Assembly (NCBI RefSeq): GCF_001570725.1 | Contig: NZ_BCNV01000001.1 | Span: 744,001 to 808,000, forward strand | Source: Paenibacillus amylolyticus | GTDB taxonomy: Bacteria > Bacillota > Bacilli > Paenibacillales > Paenibacillaceae | DNA length: 64,000 bases | Direction of reading: 5' to 3' | In this document: positions 48,304 through 57,465 of the stretch, piece after piece | Layout: every line of letters begins with the position of its first letter | How positions within the stretch are numbered: the stretch's first letter is position 1 | Translations under genes and position numbers: made by a program | The notes under the pieces: generated by a model | Database searches by the model: none | What the model saw: the letters and a program-made list of their open reading frames with translations, nothing else | What the model was told of the DNA's origin: nothing

Positions 48304-49296
48304 CTAATACTCTACCACCATGGCAACATTTTGCCACCCGGCTCCAACGGTCCAGAAGAGCACTTTGTCACCACGCTGAATCTGACCTGATGTAACCGCT
48401 CGATGCAATGCGATGAATGGACTGCTGGTGGAGGTATACCCGAATTCGTCTCCGATGTAGACGGCAATATCATCACCGATGCCAACGTTCGCGGAGACAG
48501 CCCGAATGTTTCCAATGGATAGTTGAGAGAAGCAGGCGGCTTTGATCTCGTCTGGTCCAATCTCGTTACGTGTCAGCAGGGTACGAATGGACTCCGAAGC
48601 GGCATCCACGCAGATGGAATCATCAAATGGGATGAATTTCACATGAAAAGCACCTGCATCTACACCCGTTTTGCCCAGTTTCGCCAGGCCTTCTGCAGGA
48701 AAGAGTGAGTTACCATACACACAGGTATCCGTCTGATAGATGGAATCAATGAAACCGACAGCTTGTTCATCCCGCTCAACAATAACCGCTGCAGATGCAT
48801 CACCGAAATTGGCGAAGTATACGGGATCATCCGGACTAGCGTGAGGAGCCACGTAATCCGAGCCGACGATTAAGGCACGCCGAATTCGAGGATTGCCCAG
48901 CATCTGCCGGCTAACCTGTTCAAAAGCAGCGGTCATGCCTGCACAGTTCGCGTTACTGTCAATGCAGATCGTGTGAGAAGCTCCGTTAATCAGGCGATGA
49001 ATCATCAGGGAATTCGTAGGAAAGATGTATTCTGGCGTTTGGCTTGCATAAGCAATCAGATCAATATCTGCACCGGTAAGTCCGGTTTTTTCCAGTAGAT
49101 TACTGGCTGCCTCAAAGGCCATGCTTAGTGAGTTTTCGTCATCATTGTCAATTTTATAACGTGTATCACGACCAAGTGCCTTTAACAATCCACGAATATC
49201 TACACCTCTTGCATCAAAATGTTCAATATAAAAATCATTGTGCACCTTGGTTGCTGGATGATAGATATCGATATCTACAATACGAATTCCGGCCAT
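48304..49296 (-). CDS. KASIII (FabH)-like acyl-condensing or acyltransferase enzyme, altered triad
   Basis: Thiolase-fold 3-oxoacyl-ACP synthase III homologue, 330 residues. Catalytic Cys118 is kept (DSNANCAGM). The His of the usual H-Q-A-N motif is replaced (FSQLSIGNI) and the Asn of GNTS is Tyr (GYTSTSS). So it is unlikely to be a housekeeping FabH and may transfer or condense unusual acyl groups. Start at 49296: AGGAG lies 8 bases upstream; ATG 49302 is too close. Last gene of a four-gene minus-strand set. Confidence 0.82.
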   Translation of the reverse strand: MAGIRIVDIDIYHPATKVHNDFYIEHFDARGVDIRGLLKALGRDTRYKIDNDDENSLSMAFEAASNLLEKTGLTGADIDLIAYASQTPEYIFPTNSLMIHRLINGASHTICIDSNANCAGMTAAFEQVSRQMLGNPRIRRALIVGSDYVAPHASPDDPVYFANFGDASAAVIVERDEQAVGFIDSIYQTDTCVYGNSLFPAEGLAKLGKTGVDAGAFHVKFIPFDDSICVDAASESIRTLLTRNEIGPDEIKAACFSQLSIGNIRAVSANVGIGDDIAVYIGDEFGYTSTSSPFIALHRAVTSGQIQRGDKVLFWTVGAGWQNVAMVVEY

Positions 49297-49350
49297 CTTC
49301 ATTCTCCTCTTGAGCGGAAGGGTGAATTCACAGCTTGTCCGCCTGGTTTA

Positions 49351-49701
49351 TTAAGTGGTAACGGTAGATATGATTTCGAGATTGTCCAGGCCTACAGACC
49401 GACCAAGTCGGGACAATTGCATTTTTAGAATCGCGTTGTTCTCGAGGGTCAACACGACTTTTTTATATTCGTCTTTTTTGAACATTTGAAGGCAGCCTTC
49501 CAAAAGAGGAACAATCTCCGGAGCAGTAACATTCAACTTTTTGCAATCGATGTTCAAGTCATACTCCTTGGTGTTAATAGGAGCGATCGTATCCTGATAG
49601 GCCGAGATGGAACGCAAACCGTCTTCTTGAGAGAAAGAACCCTCCAGTTCAATGTTTAACACCTTGTTCGGAACGTCAGTCTTAAGAATGAAATTTCCCA
49701 T
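49351..49701 (-). CDS. Small STAS-like protein
   Basis: 116 residues with alternating strands and helices, for example VLNIELEGSFSQEDG and CKKLNVTAPEIVPLLEGC, resembling the STAS/SpoIIAA fold; assignment is tentative. AAAGGAGAG ribosome site. 54 bases before the KASIII-like gene on the same strand, so co-transcribed. Role unknown, perhaps a carrier or regulator. Confidence 0.55.
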   Translation of the reverse strand: MGNFILKTDVPNKVLNIELEGSFSQEDGLRSISAYQDTIAPINTKEYDLNIDCKKLNVTAPEIVPLLEGCLQMFKKDEYKKVVLTLENNAILKMQLSRLGRSVGLDNLEIISTVTT

Positions 49702-49887
49702 GCTTGATCTCTCTCCTTTAAATGAGTTAAGGCTATCCTGCTAATGGATACACAGCCCGTGAGACCTCTGCTGAAAGCTTCTAAGATGAGAGCTGGTTTG
49801 AAGGATAATTTAACCACATTATAAAGGTAGGAATGTAAAAAGATCAATAAAAAAGTCGAATGGTGTATAAAAATGTAGAAAAGTGAA

Positions 49888-50256
49888 TTACTGTATTTCT
49901 TTCAAGGTGGTAAGCAATATATTAAATGCACTTATAATGCGTGGAGCACCTACACAAGGCGCAAGATGTAGCAATATTCCCTTGAGCTGATCCACGGTCA
50001 CTCCCACGCTGAGAGCCATCGTGTAATGCACCCCCAATTGTTCATACTGTCCTTGAGTGATCAACGAAGAGATAATGGCAACTTCCTTCCATTGATCCGT
50101 AATCGTGGTGCGCTGAAAAATATCCCCATATGCCGTCCCCATAATAAATTCGGATAATTCGGGAAAATGCTCTTTGATGGGGGCGAGGGCTTTAGCGCCG
50201 TACTCACCAGAAAGTTTAGCAAAACGGTCCAGTCCCTGAGCCACATGTTCACTCAT
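49888..50256 (-). CDS. Carboxymuconolactone decarboxylase-fold (AhpD-like) protein
   Basis: 122 residues of the CMD/AhpD all-helical fold, with the family core seen from WKEVAIISSLITQGQYEQL to LHLAPCVGAPRI. It lacks the CxxC of AhpD, so thiol peroxidase activity is unlikely; decarboxylase or other chemistry is possible. Strong AGGAGGAG site, 12 bases downstream of the ThDP enzyme gene, clearly co-transcribed. Confidence 0.85.
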   Translation of the reverse strand: MSEHVAQGLDRFAKLSGEYGAKALAPIKEHFPELSEFIMGTAYGDIFQRTTITDQWKEVAIISSLITQGQYEQLGVHYTMALSVGVTVDQLKGILLHLAPCVGAPRIISAFNILLTTLKEIQ

Positions 50257-50268
50257 GATATGCTCCTC

Positions 50269-51900
50269 CTAATTCAAAGTTACGGTGCGATGAGCTGTAG
50301 GTGGAATCTCGTCGCGATCGGTCAGTAGCTCAATGACAGCCACCTGATTCAACGTTTGTGCTGTGTTCAGCGCAGATGAGAATTCGGCAAGGGTTTCTGC
50401 ACGGAATGCAACAGCACCCAGAGATTCGGCAAACTTGGCTGCGTCCATAGGAACTTCAAATAGGGTGCCATCGATTCTGCCTGTTGTTTTTTCCATTCCT
50501 TTGAGTGCCATATCCAGTTGTTTGTTGTTGACGACAATAAAAATAACATCCAGATTGTTGCATACTGCGGCATTGATCTCCGTGCCAAGCATCATAAAGC
50601 ATCCGTCACCGGTGATGCATACGACGGTCTCTTCAGGTGAAGCGGCTTTCGCACCTATCGCCATACCAATGGCATTACCCATACATGCAAAGTACGCGTC
50701 AAACACAAAGCTGCCAGGTTTCTTGACTTTATATCGCTGAACCGCATGAAATCCATGGCTGCCATCATCGACAAACAGCTTATGATCGTAAGGAAGCAGT
50801 TCACTCATCCCGTCCAGCACAGAAGCCAGAGACAAGCGGGGCAGATCCGGTAAAGGTACAGTGTAATCTATGGGGGCCGTGCTTCTCTTTGGAGAAGAAT
50901 GCTCTACGAGTGTTCCCAGCAAATATTGCATGTTGTCTTTCAAATCACCCGTGATATGTAAGGTTTGAGCGCTCAGAATCTTACCGACAAACGTAGGATC
51001 TGCGTCGAATTGAATGAGATGTTCCGGGTGGTTCTCAGGCTTTAAGTTGCAGATGGTCATATCACTCAGACGTGAACCGAGCACGATATAGAGATCACTT
51101 TGGTTCAGCATGTCGTCTGCATGCGGGAAACCTCCAACACCACAAGGTCCATGGTACAGGGGATGGTCCCACGCAATTGCTCCTTTTCCACCAGGAGTCG
51201 TAATGACGGGAATGTTGAACGATTCGGCCAAATGAAGCAATTCATCGTGAGCTCTGGCGCGACTTACACCTTTACCAGCAATAATTAAGGGACGTTTGGA
51301 TTGTTGAATTAGAGGAAGAATGCGATTCAGGTTAGATACGCTAAGAAGAGGTTCCGGTTCGGGAATGACAATCCGGCATTGAGATAACAATTCAGTCTGT
51401 ACGTCAAAAGGTAGACAGAGGTGAACAGGGCCTTTATTGGGGCCAAGTGCAATGGAAAGGGCATGATTCAGTAGGGTGCCGAAGTGATCTCCGCGTTCTA
51501 CCAGTTTACTGAACAGCGTGGCAGGCCTGAACATCTCGGCCAGATCAGCCAGATAGGAAGAGGAATCCTGACACTGGGGAAGCCCCAGTTCCTGAATGGA
51601 TTGATGACCTGTAATCAACAGTACGGGCAGATTGTTGGCCTTCGCATGGGCTGCGGCAGTAAGCAGATTGGTTCCGCCCGGACCGGATGTGGCAAAAGCA
51701 ACGCCAAGCTTGCCCGTCTGAAGGGCATAACCAGATGCGGCAAAACCTGAGCTGGATTCATGACGGCCTGGAATGAATTCTAATCCGTAATCCACCATCT
51801 TCAGGACAGCAGGACAGATGGATTTACCAATAATACCAAAGACATGAGTAACGCCTAGATTACGCAGAGTTTCTGCCAAATAGTCCGCAACTGTTCTCAT
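50269..51900 (-). CDS. Thiamine diphosphate-dependent enzyme, acetolactate synthase-like
   Basis: 543 residues with the three ThDP-enzyme domains. The cofactor-activating Glu is in PGRHESSSGFAASGYA; the ThDP/Mg motif starts at TGDGCFMMLGTEI and ends at VVNN. Family chemistry is decarboxylation of a 2-keto acid and transfer of the resulting carbanion (acetolactate, acyloin or other). No ilvN or ilvC neighbour, so not branched-chain synthesis. ATG 51900 has GAGGTG 6 bases before it; GTG 51909 lies in that site. First gene of the set, promoter at 52015-52042. Confidence 0.88.
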   Translation of the reverse strand: MRTVADYLAETLRNLGVTHVFGIIGKSICPAVLKMVDYGLEFIPGRHESSSGFAASGYALQTGKLGVAFATSGPGGTNLLTAAAHAKANNLPVLLITGHQSIQELGLPQCQDSSSYLADLAEMFRPATLFSKLVERGDHFGTLLNHALSIALGPNKGPVHLCLPFDVQTELLSQCRIVIPEPEPLLSVSNLNRILPLIQQSKRPLIIAGKGVSRARAHDELLHLAESFNIPVITTPGGKGAIAWDHPLYHGPCGVGGFPHADDMLNQSDLYIVLGSRLSDMTICNLKPENHPEHLIQFDADPTFVGKILSAQTLHITGDLKDNMQYLLGTLVEHSSPKRSTAPIDYTVPLPDLPRLSLASVLDGMSELLPYDHKLFVDDGSHGFHAVQRYKVKKPGSFVFDAYFACMGNAIGMAIGAKAASPEETVVCITGDGCFMMLGTEINAAVCNNLDVIFIVVNNKQLDMALKGMEKTTGRIDGTLFEVPMDAAKFAESLGAVAFRAETLAEFSSALNTAQTLNQVAVIELLTDRDEIPPTAHRTVTLN

Positions 51901-52014
51901 GCGGGACACCTCGCTTCATGAAATAGGTTATTAGAACCATACGCGTATTCCATTATTTGAATGCAAGTCGTTGTCTAAGGTTGTCAGAGGAAATATATGC
52001 TTGTTATTAGGAAG

Positions 52015-52042
52015 AGTATCTTTTTTTGTGGTTTTTTGTCAA
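52015..52042 (-). promoter_or_regulatory. Promoter of the ThDP-enzyme gene set
   Basis: Minus strand: -35 TTGACA (52037-52042), 16-base spacer rich in A, -10 GATACT (52015-52020). About 115 bases upstream of the first start codon. Confidence 0.55.
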
Positions 52043-52258
52043 CCTATTTTGTAAGTCGAAGTTCCTGATTCTTAAGTTGGTAACGCTTAAAGTGTTGCTG
52101 GGTAAAGCGAAAATAAATGGTTATATATTCCTGCAACAAATTACCTAATCGAAACACAGATACAATTAATGTAAAATAATGACTAAAAATGGTGGTTTTC
52201 AGTCGTGAAATAACATCGCAGAAAGAGGGGGCTCTTTTTTTCGCAATAGTGTATAGCG

Positions 52259-52286
52259 TTGGCAATACGTCGCTTTCTGCTATACT
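52259..52286 (+). promoter_or_regulatory. Promoter of the oxidoreductase gene
   Basis: TTGGCA (52259-52264), 16-base spacer, extended -10 TGCTATACT (-10 hexamer 52281-52286). It places transcription start at about 52293 and rules out start codons further upstream. Confidence 0.7.
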
Positions 52287-52308
52287 GGAATGGATTGGGG
52301 TGAATGAA

Positions 52309-53280
52309 GTGACAGTGATGAAGATGGCTTTGATTGGGCTGGGTAAAATGGGATTACATATGGTTCATCAAGTTGAGAATACGAAGATGGACACGAAGAT
52401 TGAGATTGTAGCGGTGTGTGATGCGAATGAGGAAGGTCTGGCGGCTTTTGCAGATTCTCATCCGGGGGTTAGGACGTATACGGATTACAAGCAATTGATG
52501 AATGAACATCAGATTGATCTGCTGTATATTGCAGTTCCGCCGAAATTTCATCATCCGGTTGTCATGGAGGCGCTGGAGCGAAAAATACATGTGTTCTGTG
52601 AGAAACCGCTTGCCAATAGTGTGGAAGAAGCGAAAGAGATGCTGGATGCAGCGCAACAATCGGGTGTCGTTCATGCCATCCATTTCTCTATGCCACATGA
52701 ACCTTCAGTATTGAAGCTGCAAGAGATGATCGAGCAGGGCACCGTGGGCACGATTCGCAAAATAGACCTGATTCTGCAATTCCCACAGTGGCCACGATCA
52801 TGGCAACAGAATGCATGGATTACGAGCCGTGAACAGGGCGGATTTATTCTTGAAGTGGGAATTCACTGGATTCATATGATTCAAAAAGTGTTTGGTGCAG
52901 TCCGGGTAGTAAAGACTCAGGTTCAATATCCCGAAAATGGGGATTGTGAGCTTGAAGTACAGGCTGCTCTGGAACTGGAAGATGGAACCCGAATTCAGCT
53001 AAACGGTATTTCTCAATTTGCCGGGGAAGAACGTGTATCCATGGTGGTATATGGCACAGAAGGTACGATTGCTCTGGAAAATTGGGATGAACTGAAGAGT
53101 GGCCTGGTGGGGCAACCACTATCTCCAGTGGAAGTGCTTGAATCCGCCAGTGAACTGCCTGTTCTTAAACATGTCATTGCCCGTATACAAGGCAAACCGG
53201 CCAGAATATATGATTTTAATGATGGGTATCAGGCGCAATTGGTGCTTGAAGCACTACGGAACACGGAACAATCGAGATAA
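52309..53280 (+). CDS. Gfo/Idh/MocA family oxidoreductase
   Basis: NAD(P)-dependent dehydrogenase of sugars or inositols. Rossmann motif GLGKMG at the N-terminus, CEKPLANSVEEA (the family EKP motif) and the C-terminal beta-sheet domain with GGFILEVGIHWIHM. GTG 52309 gives 6-base spacing from GGGGTG; ATG 52318 is an alternative. About 323 residues. Substrate unknown. Single gene with its own promoter and terminator. Confidence 0.9.
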   Translation: MTVMKMALIGLGKMGLHMVHQVENTKMDTKIEIVAVCDANEEGLAAFADSHPGVRTYTDYKQLMNEHQIDLLYIAVPPKFHHPVVMEALERKIHVFCEKPLANSVEEAKEMLDAAQQSGVVHAIHFSMPHEPSVLKLQEMIEQGTVGTIRKIDLILQFPQWPRSWQQNAWITSREQGGFILEVGIHWIHMIQKVFGAVRVVKTQVQYPENGDCELEVQAALELEDGTRIQLNGISQFAGEERVSMVVYGTEGTIALENWDELKSGLVGQPLSPVEVLESASELPVLKHVIARIQGKPARIYDFNDGYQAQLVLEALRNTEQSR

Positions 53281-53350
53281 GAAAAGGAGTGCTCAGGTTT
53301 TTCAGATAGAGGTGCCGGCACACCATTTCCTGATTCAGCTCTCCTTAACA

Positions 53351-53400
53351 CAAAGAAGCATCGCAGAGGCTCGTGTGAGTCTGTCTGCGATGCTTCTTTG
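53351..53400. terminator. Bidirectional terminator, perfect 17-bp stem
   Basis: CAAAGAAGCATCGCAGA and its exact reverse complement around a 16-base loop, between convergent genes. Confidence 0.88.
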
Positions 53401-53459
53401 CTTTGATATATGCAATATGATCCAGCTATATAGATACTCAATCAGTAGGTTGAGTCCGG

Positions 53460-55178
53460 TTACGCAAGCTTGAATCGTTTAACCAGTTGATCAAGCGCGT
53501 CGGACATTTCATTTAACTGTTTGGATGTATCCGACATTTCCTGGAGAGAAGCAAGTTGCTCCTCCGTCATCGCGGATACTTCTTCCGTGGCTGATGCCGT
53601 ATCTTCCACTACAGCCGATACTTCGGTGATGGACTTCATTACAGCCTCACTTCCGGAAGTTAGTTCCTCGACAACAGCGGATACATCCAGCACCTCACCA
53701 CTGAGATCATGAATATGCTGAGTAATGGTTGAAAAAGCATTACCTGCATCCTCGATAGTTTGCAATCCTTCATTCACATGAAGTGTGCTCTCATCAACCA
53801 CCTGCACCGTACTTTGAACACCTGCTACTACGGTTTCCAATATACTTGTGATCTCTTTGGCTGAGGTTGCGCTTTGGTCAGCAAGATTACGGATTTCCGA
53901 GGCAACAACGGCGAATCCACGTCCATTTTCCCCGGCGCGAGCAGCTTCAATTCCGGCATTAAGTGCAAGCAGATTGGTTTGTCTTGCAATACCTGACATG
54001 GAATCTGCAATGTTGATCACTTGATCAGACATCTTCGAAATGTCGTTAATGGCTTCCTGTACGGAGAGGAAGGATTGCTCAATGGAACTCATTTTGCCTA
54101 CAGCATTATCAATACGCTGTTGCCCATCCACAGCAATGGATTCCGTACGCACGGCACGTTCAGCCACATCAGCTGCCGAGGAGGCGACCCGATTAAGCCC
54201 AGTGAGGGATTGCTGCATCGCAGCTACCATTGTTTGAGTTAGAGCAACCTGTTCGTCGGCGCCTTCAGCGACGCGTTCCATAGCAGTAGCAACTTCTTTT
54301 CCGGCAATATGACTATCGGAGACCCCTTTATCCAATCGATCCGAAGCTGTGCTCAGAGTCATGGCATTGCTCTGAACGTCCAGCATCATTTGCTGCAAAC
54401 CAGCGAGCATGATATTGGCTGACTCCGCAAGTTCACGAGTTTCGTCTCTCATTGGGGTAGCGATTCTCAGCGTCAGGTCACCATTGGAAGAACCGATGTC
54501 ATTCAGGGCTTGCTTCACAGTACGGATGTTTCTGACAATGGCACGGGACAAAATTAACGCAGTGATGAAGGAAATAATGGCGACAACGAGAAGTGCCCCG
54601 TACAGTTCCAAGTTCAGTATTTTGTTTTTCTGCTTGAGTGCTTCTGTACGGGTGTCGGTCAGCGTAAGCTCGTTGGTACGAAACGTATCAAGGGCGGAGC
54701 GTATTTGGTCCATGTCTCGTTTACCTGGATCATCGGCAAAGAAATCTAGAATGGCTGGGGTATTATTCGCTTGGCGAAGGGCGATTACAGGTTCACCAGC
54801 GATCTGAATCCAGTTCTCCATATTACTATGTATGTCTTCCAAGAGTGCGGTTTGGGCCGGGTTGTCCGAAATTAATAACGCAAGTTCATCTTTGAGCGTA
54901 CCCAGCTCTTCTTTTCCTTTGGTGTAGGGATCGAGGTAATTGTCCTCACCAGTAATGACGTAACCGCGTTGCCCCGTTTCCATGTCTACCATGTTTCTTT
55001 CGAGCTCATAGGTTAGGGCATGAACTCTCATATCGTGATCGACCAGAAAATCCAGTTCCTCTTGAAGCTTACTTGTACTGCTCTGAATCAGGAGAATGCA
55101 GCCGGCAAGTACAGCCAGTACAAGCAAATAACCCAATCCGATCTTATAAAAAATTTTGAAAGTCCTGCGCTTATTCAT
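53460..55178 (-). CDS. Methyl-accepting chemotaxis protein with CHASE3 sensor
   Basis: 572-residue chemoreceptor. TM1 (about 11-31), extracellular CHASE3 domain (about 37-180; [18 protein letters not shown] is typical), TM2 (about 187-208), HAMP (about 210-262), then the methyl-accepting signalling domain with the conserved tip [16 protein letters not shown]. Ligand unknown. ATG start with GAGAGGAA upstream. Single gene. Confidence 0.95.
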   Translation of the reverse strand: MNKRRTFKIFYKIGLGYLLVLAVLAGCILLIQSSTSKLQEELDFLVDHDMRVHALTYELERNMVDMETGQRGYVITGEDNYLDPYTKGKEELGTLKDELALLISDNPAQTALLEDIHSNMENWIQIAGEPVIALRQANNTPAILDFFADDPGKRDMDQIRSALDTFRTNELTLTDTRTEALKQKNKILNLELYGALLVVAIISFITALILSRAIVRNIRTVKQALNDIGSSNGDLTLRIATPMRDETRELAESANIMLAGLQQMMLDVQSNAMTLSTASDRLDKGVSDSHIAGKEVATAMERVAEGADEQVALTQTMVAAMQQSLTGLNRVASSAADVAERAVRTESIAVDGQQRIDNAVGKMSSIEQSFLSVQEAINDISKMSDQVINIADSMSGIARQTNLLALNAGIEAARAGENGRGFAVVASEIRNLADQSATSAKEITSILETVVAGVQSTVQVVDESTLHVNEGLQTIEDAGNAFSTITQHIHDLSGEVLDVSAVVEELTSGSEAVMKSITEVSAVVEDTASATEEVSAMTEEQLASLQEMSDTSKQLNEMSDALDQLVKRFKLA

Positions 55179-55431
55179 GTTTGTTATTCCTCTCTATGGG
55201 GTATATGTAATTGTCGAAAAAACTGGAAATTTGATTTTCATAGGCCTTTAGATCTGATGTCTAAAGCACTATTTTTTAGTATTATACGTAAAGGAAGTTT
55301 GTTTGTACATAGTTTGTTTAACTTTCATATAATGTTTGTTGTTTTTGTATAAGGTTAGGGTTACTGAGGTTTTACAATCGTTGGTTTACACGTTCAGATG
55401 TTATGTTTATCATGGAAAGGGAACAATTCAG

Positions 55432-56157
55432 ATGACATATACATATCCCAATCCGAAAGGAACATTGGACATGACCAAAGAGACGGTATTACGCAAACCG
55501 GAAGCGATGATTTTTGACATGGATGGTACGCTGTTCCAGACAGAGACCCTGTTGTTGCCAGCGTACCAGCAGTTATTTGATACATTACGTGCTGAAGGAC
55601 ATTTTGAAGGTGAAACCCCACCAGAGGAACGGATGCTGGGAAGTTTGGGCATGTTGCTCGAAGATATATGGAAAGTCGTTATGCCTGAGGCGTCGGAAGC
55701 GGCACATCGTCGTGCAGACGAACTACTGCTTCAACTGGAGATTGAGGGGCTCGATGAAGGTAGCTCCCAATTGTATCCTGGAGTGAAAGAAACGCTACAA
55801 GCATTGAAAGACCAAGGAATACGGCTGTTTGTCGCCAGTAATGGGCTGGAGGATTATGTGAAGGGGGTAGCGTTCGCACACGAGATTATGCCTTTCTTTG
55901 AAGGGGTATACAGTGCAGGCCAGTACAAGACGCCCTCCAAAATCAATTTAGTACAGATTCTGCTGGAGAAACATCGGATTCAGGACGCCTGGATGGTCGG
56001 GGATCGCTCCTCTGATGTGGAAGCGGGTAAAATGAACCATCAGACGGTCATCGGCTGTGCCTATGCCGGATTCGGTCGTGATGAGGAGCTAGCAGGCTCG
56101 GATGCGCTGATCTCTGATTTTAAGGAACTACTGCGTCTGTATGATGAAGCGGAATAA
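55432..56157 (+). CDS. HAD-superfamily hydrolase (phosphatase)
   Basis: Haloacid dehalogenase-like phosphatase: DMDGTLFQTE (motif I with both Asp), VASNG (motif II), KTPSK (motif III Lys) and MVGDRSSDVEAG (motif IV). The cap domain is the helical C1 type seen in phosphoglycolate and beta-phosphoglucomutase relatives. ATG 55432 after AAAGGG; in-frame codons from 55336 lack a ribosome site. 241 residues. Substrate unknown. Confidence 0.92.
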   Translation: MTYTYPNPKGTLDMTKETVLRKPEAMIFDMDGTLFQTETLLLPAYQQLFDTLRAEGHFEGETPPEERMLGSLGMLLEDIWKVVMPEASEAAHRRADELLLQLEIEGLDEGSSQLYPGVKETLQALKDQGIRLFVASNGLEDYVKGVAFAHEIMPFFEGVYSAGQYKTPSKINLVQILLEKHRIQDAWMVGDRSSDVEAGKMNHQTVIGCAYAGFGRDEELAGSDALISDFKELLRLYDEAE

Positions 56158-56192
56158 GCGAATCAACGGATAAGAATGTCGATAATCATACG

Positions 56193-56236
56193 AGAGCGCC
56201 CAACCCGATATGTATCAGCGGGTTGGGCGCTCTTAT
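56193..56236. terminator. Bidirectional terminator, perfect 15-bp stem
   Basis: AGAGCGCCCAACCCG (56193-56207) pairs with 56219-56233, 11-base loop, between convergent genes. Confidence 0.88.
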
Positions 56237-56251
56237 TCGTGATCAACAAGA

Positions 56252-57430
56252 TCATCTCTTTTTGCGTGCTTTCTTCAATGCAGATGTTCTGTTGCTTGCA
56301 AGCCGGGTGGTTCTGATTTGTTTGACTGGGCGACTTGCCCGGTTACGGTATACCCATAATGCATATTCAAGTGGCTGAGTGATGGCCTTATAATACATAT
56401 CCCGCTCACCGATGCGGGCGAATACTTCACGTGCAGGCTTGGGGTTAACTTCGAGCAGGTAGATACGACCGCTCTTGTCAATCGCCAAATCCAGTGCCAG
56501 CTCGCATAAGTCCCCATAGGTATCTTCCAGAAACGAAGCGACATCAATACCGAATTTCTCGGCCGTCGTGTTAATTTCTGCTCGAAGTTCTTCGTCAGGG
56601 ATCCATTGCTTCATGAGTCGATTCATCGCTACAGCCTGACCGCCGCCATGCAGATTGGAGGTTACACTTTTCTCTGCACCCATGCGTCCTGCACATCCGG
56701 TAAGTTCCCAATGACCCTCGCCGTTCTTCTGAACCAGCATGCGGTAATCATGCACCCGTCCATTGGGAAGCTGAAGTTGAATGCCCTTCTGTACAAGATA
56801 TTTGTCTTTCATATTCCAGTGTTGGAGCAACGCACCTAGGCGTGATAGATGGACTTTGCGTGGCGTGATAATACGACGCTTCTGATCCCGTCCCTGAACA
56901 AGGACGGTATTCGCCTCGCTACTGCTGCGTTCAACGCGCAGAATACCACGTCCGCCGGTTCCGTTAATGGGTTTCAGGTAGACCAGAGAAGACGCTTTGA
57001 GCATCCGGTTCACATCGGACATATCCTGAAATAACACCGTTTCCGGCAGGTGTTCACGAAAGTTGGCTTTTTCCGAAAGGGTCTGATGGATGGTCCATTT
57101 ATTACGCAGTGGTCTGTTCAGAAAGAGCAGATGTCCATATTTCTCCCGAAAAGCAAGCAGTTGCTGGAATCTGCGGTTACGCTGAATCCGGCAGCGATCA
57201 AAGATCAGATCCGGGAATGATCGCCATTCCCGAGACCAGCCTTTTTCCTCATGAAAAACCATCGCCTCAATCTGTTTGCCTCCTGGGTGTACGTCGGCAG
57301 GTGTGAATACATAGATATCGAGTCCCCGCTTGCGCCCCTCAAGAATCATTCTGCGATAGATGCTTCGTTCTTCAAGAGCGCGATGTTCATTTAAGTACAA
57401 CGTCATAATGCCCAGAACAGGTGAGGACAC
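56252..57430 (-). CDS. YheC/YheD family ATP-grasp protein, copy 1
   Basis: Endospore coat-associated YheC/D family, ATP-grasp fold; the reaction is unknown. Landmarks: LNRPLRNKWTIHQTL, YLKPINGTGGRGI (ATP-binding), VHDYRMLVQKNGEGHWELTG and LLEVNPKPAREVF (metal-binding Glu/Asn). 392 residues; GTG 57430 chosen for spacing from GAAGGTGA. Lacks the N-terminal ~100-residue domain of copies 3 and 5. Basic C-terminal tail. Last of five tandem paralogues. Confidence 0.88.
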   Translation of the reverse strand: MSSPVLGIMTLYLNEHRALEERSIYRRMILEGRKRGLDIYVFTPADVHPGGKQIEAMVFHEEKGWSREWRSFPDLIFDRCRIQRNRRFQQLLAFREKYGHLLFLNRPLRNKWTIHQTLSEKANFREHLPETVLFQDMSDVNRMLKASSLVYLKPINGTGGRGILRVERSSSEANTVLVQGRDQKRRIITPRKVHLSRLGALLQHWNMKDKYLVQKGIQLQLPNGRVHDYRMLVQKNGEGHWELTGCAGRMGAEKSVTSNLHGGGQAVAMNRLMKQWIPDEELRAEINTTAEKFGIDVASFLEDTYGDLCELALDLAIDKSGRIYLLEVNPKPAREVFARIGERDMYYKAITQPLEYALWVYRNRASRPVKQIRTTRLASNRTSALKKARKKR

Positions 57431-57465
57431 AAACAATCACCTTCTTTTTGCAGTATTCCTGTCTA

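Noticed and set aside
52189-52308. N-terminal extension of the Gfo/Idh/MocA protein
   Set aside because: The promoter at 52259-52286 lies inside this stretch, so it cannot be translated from that transcript.
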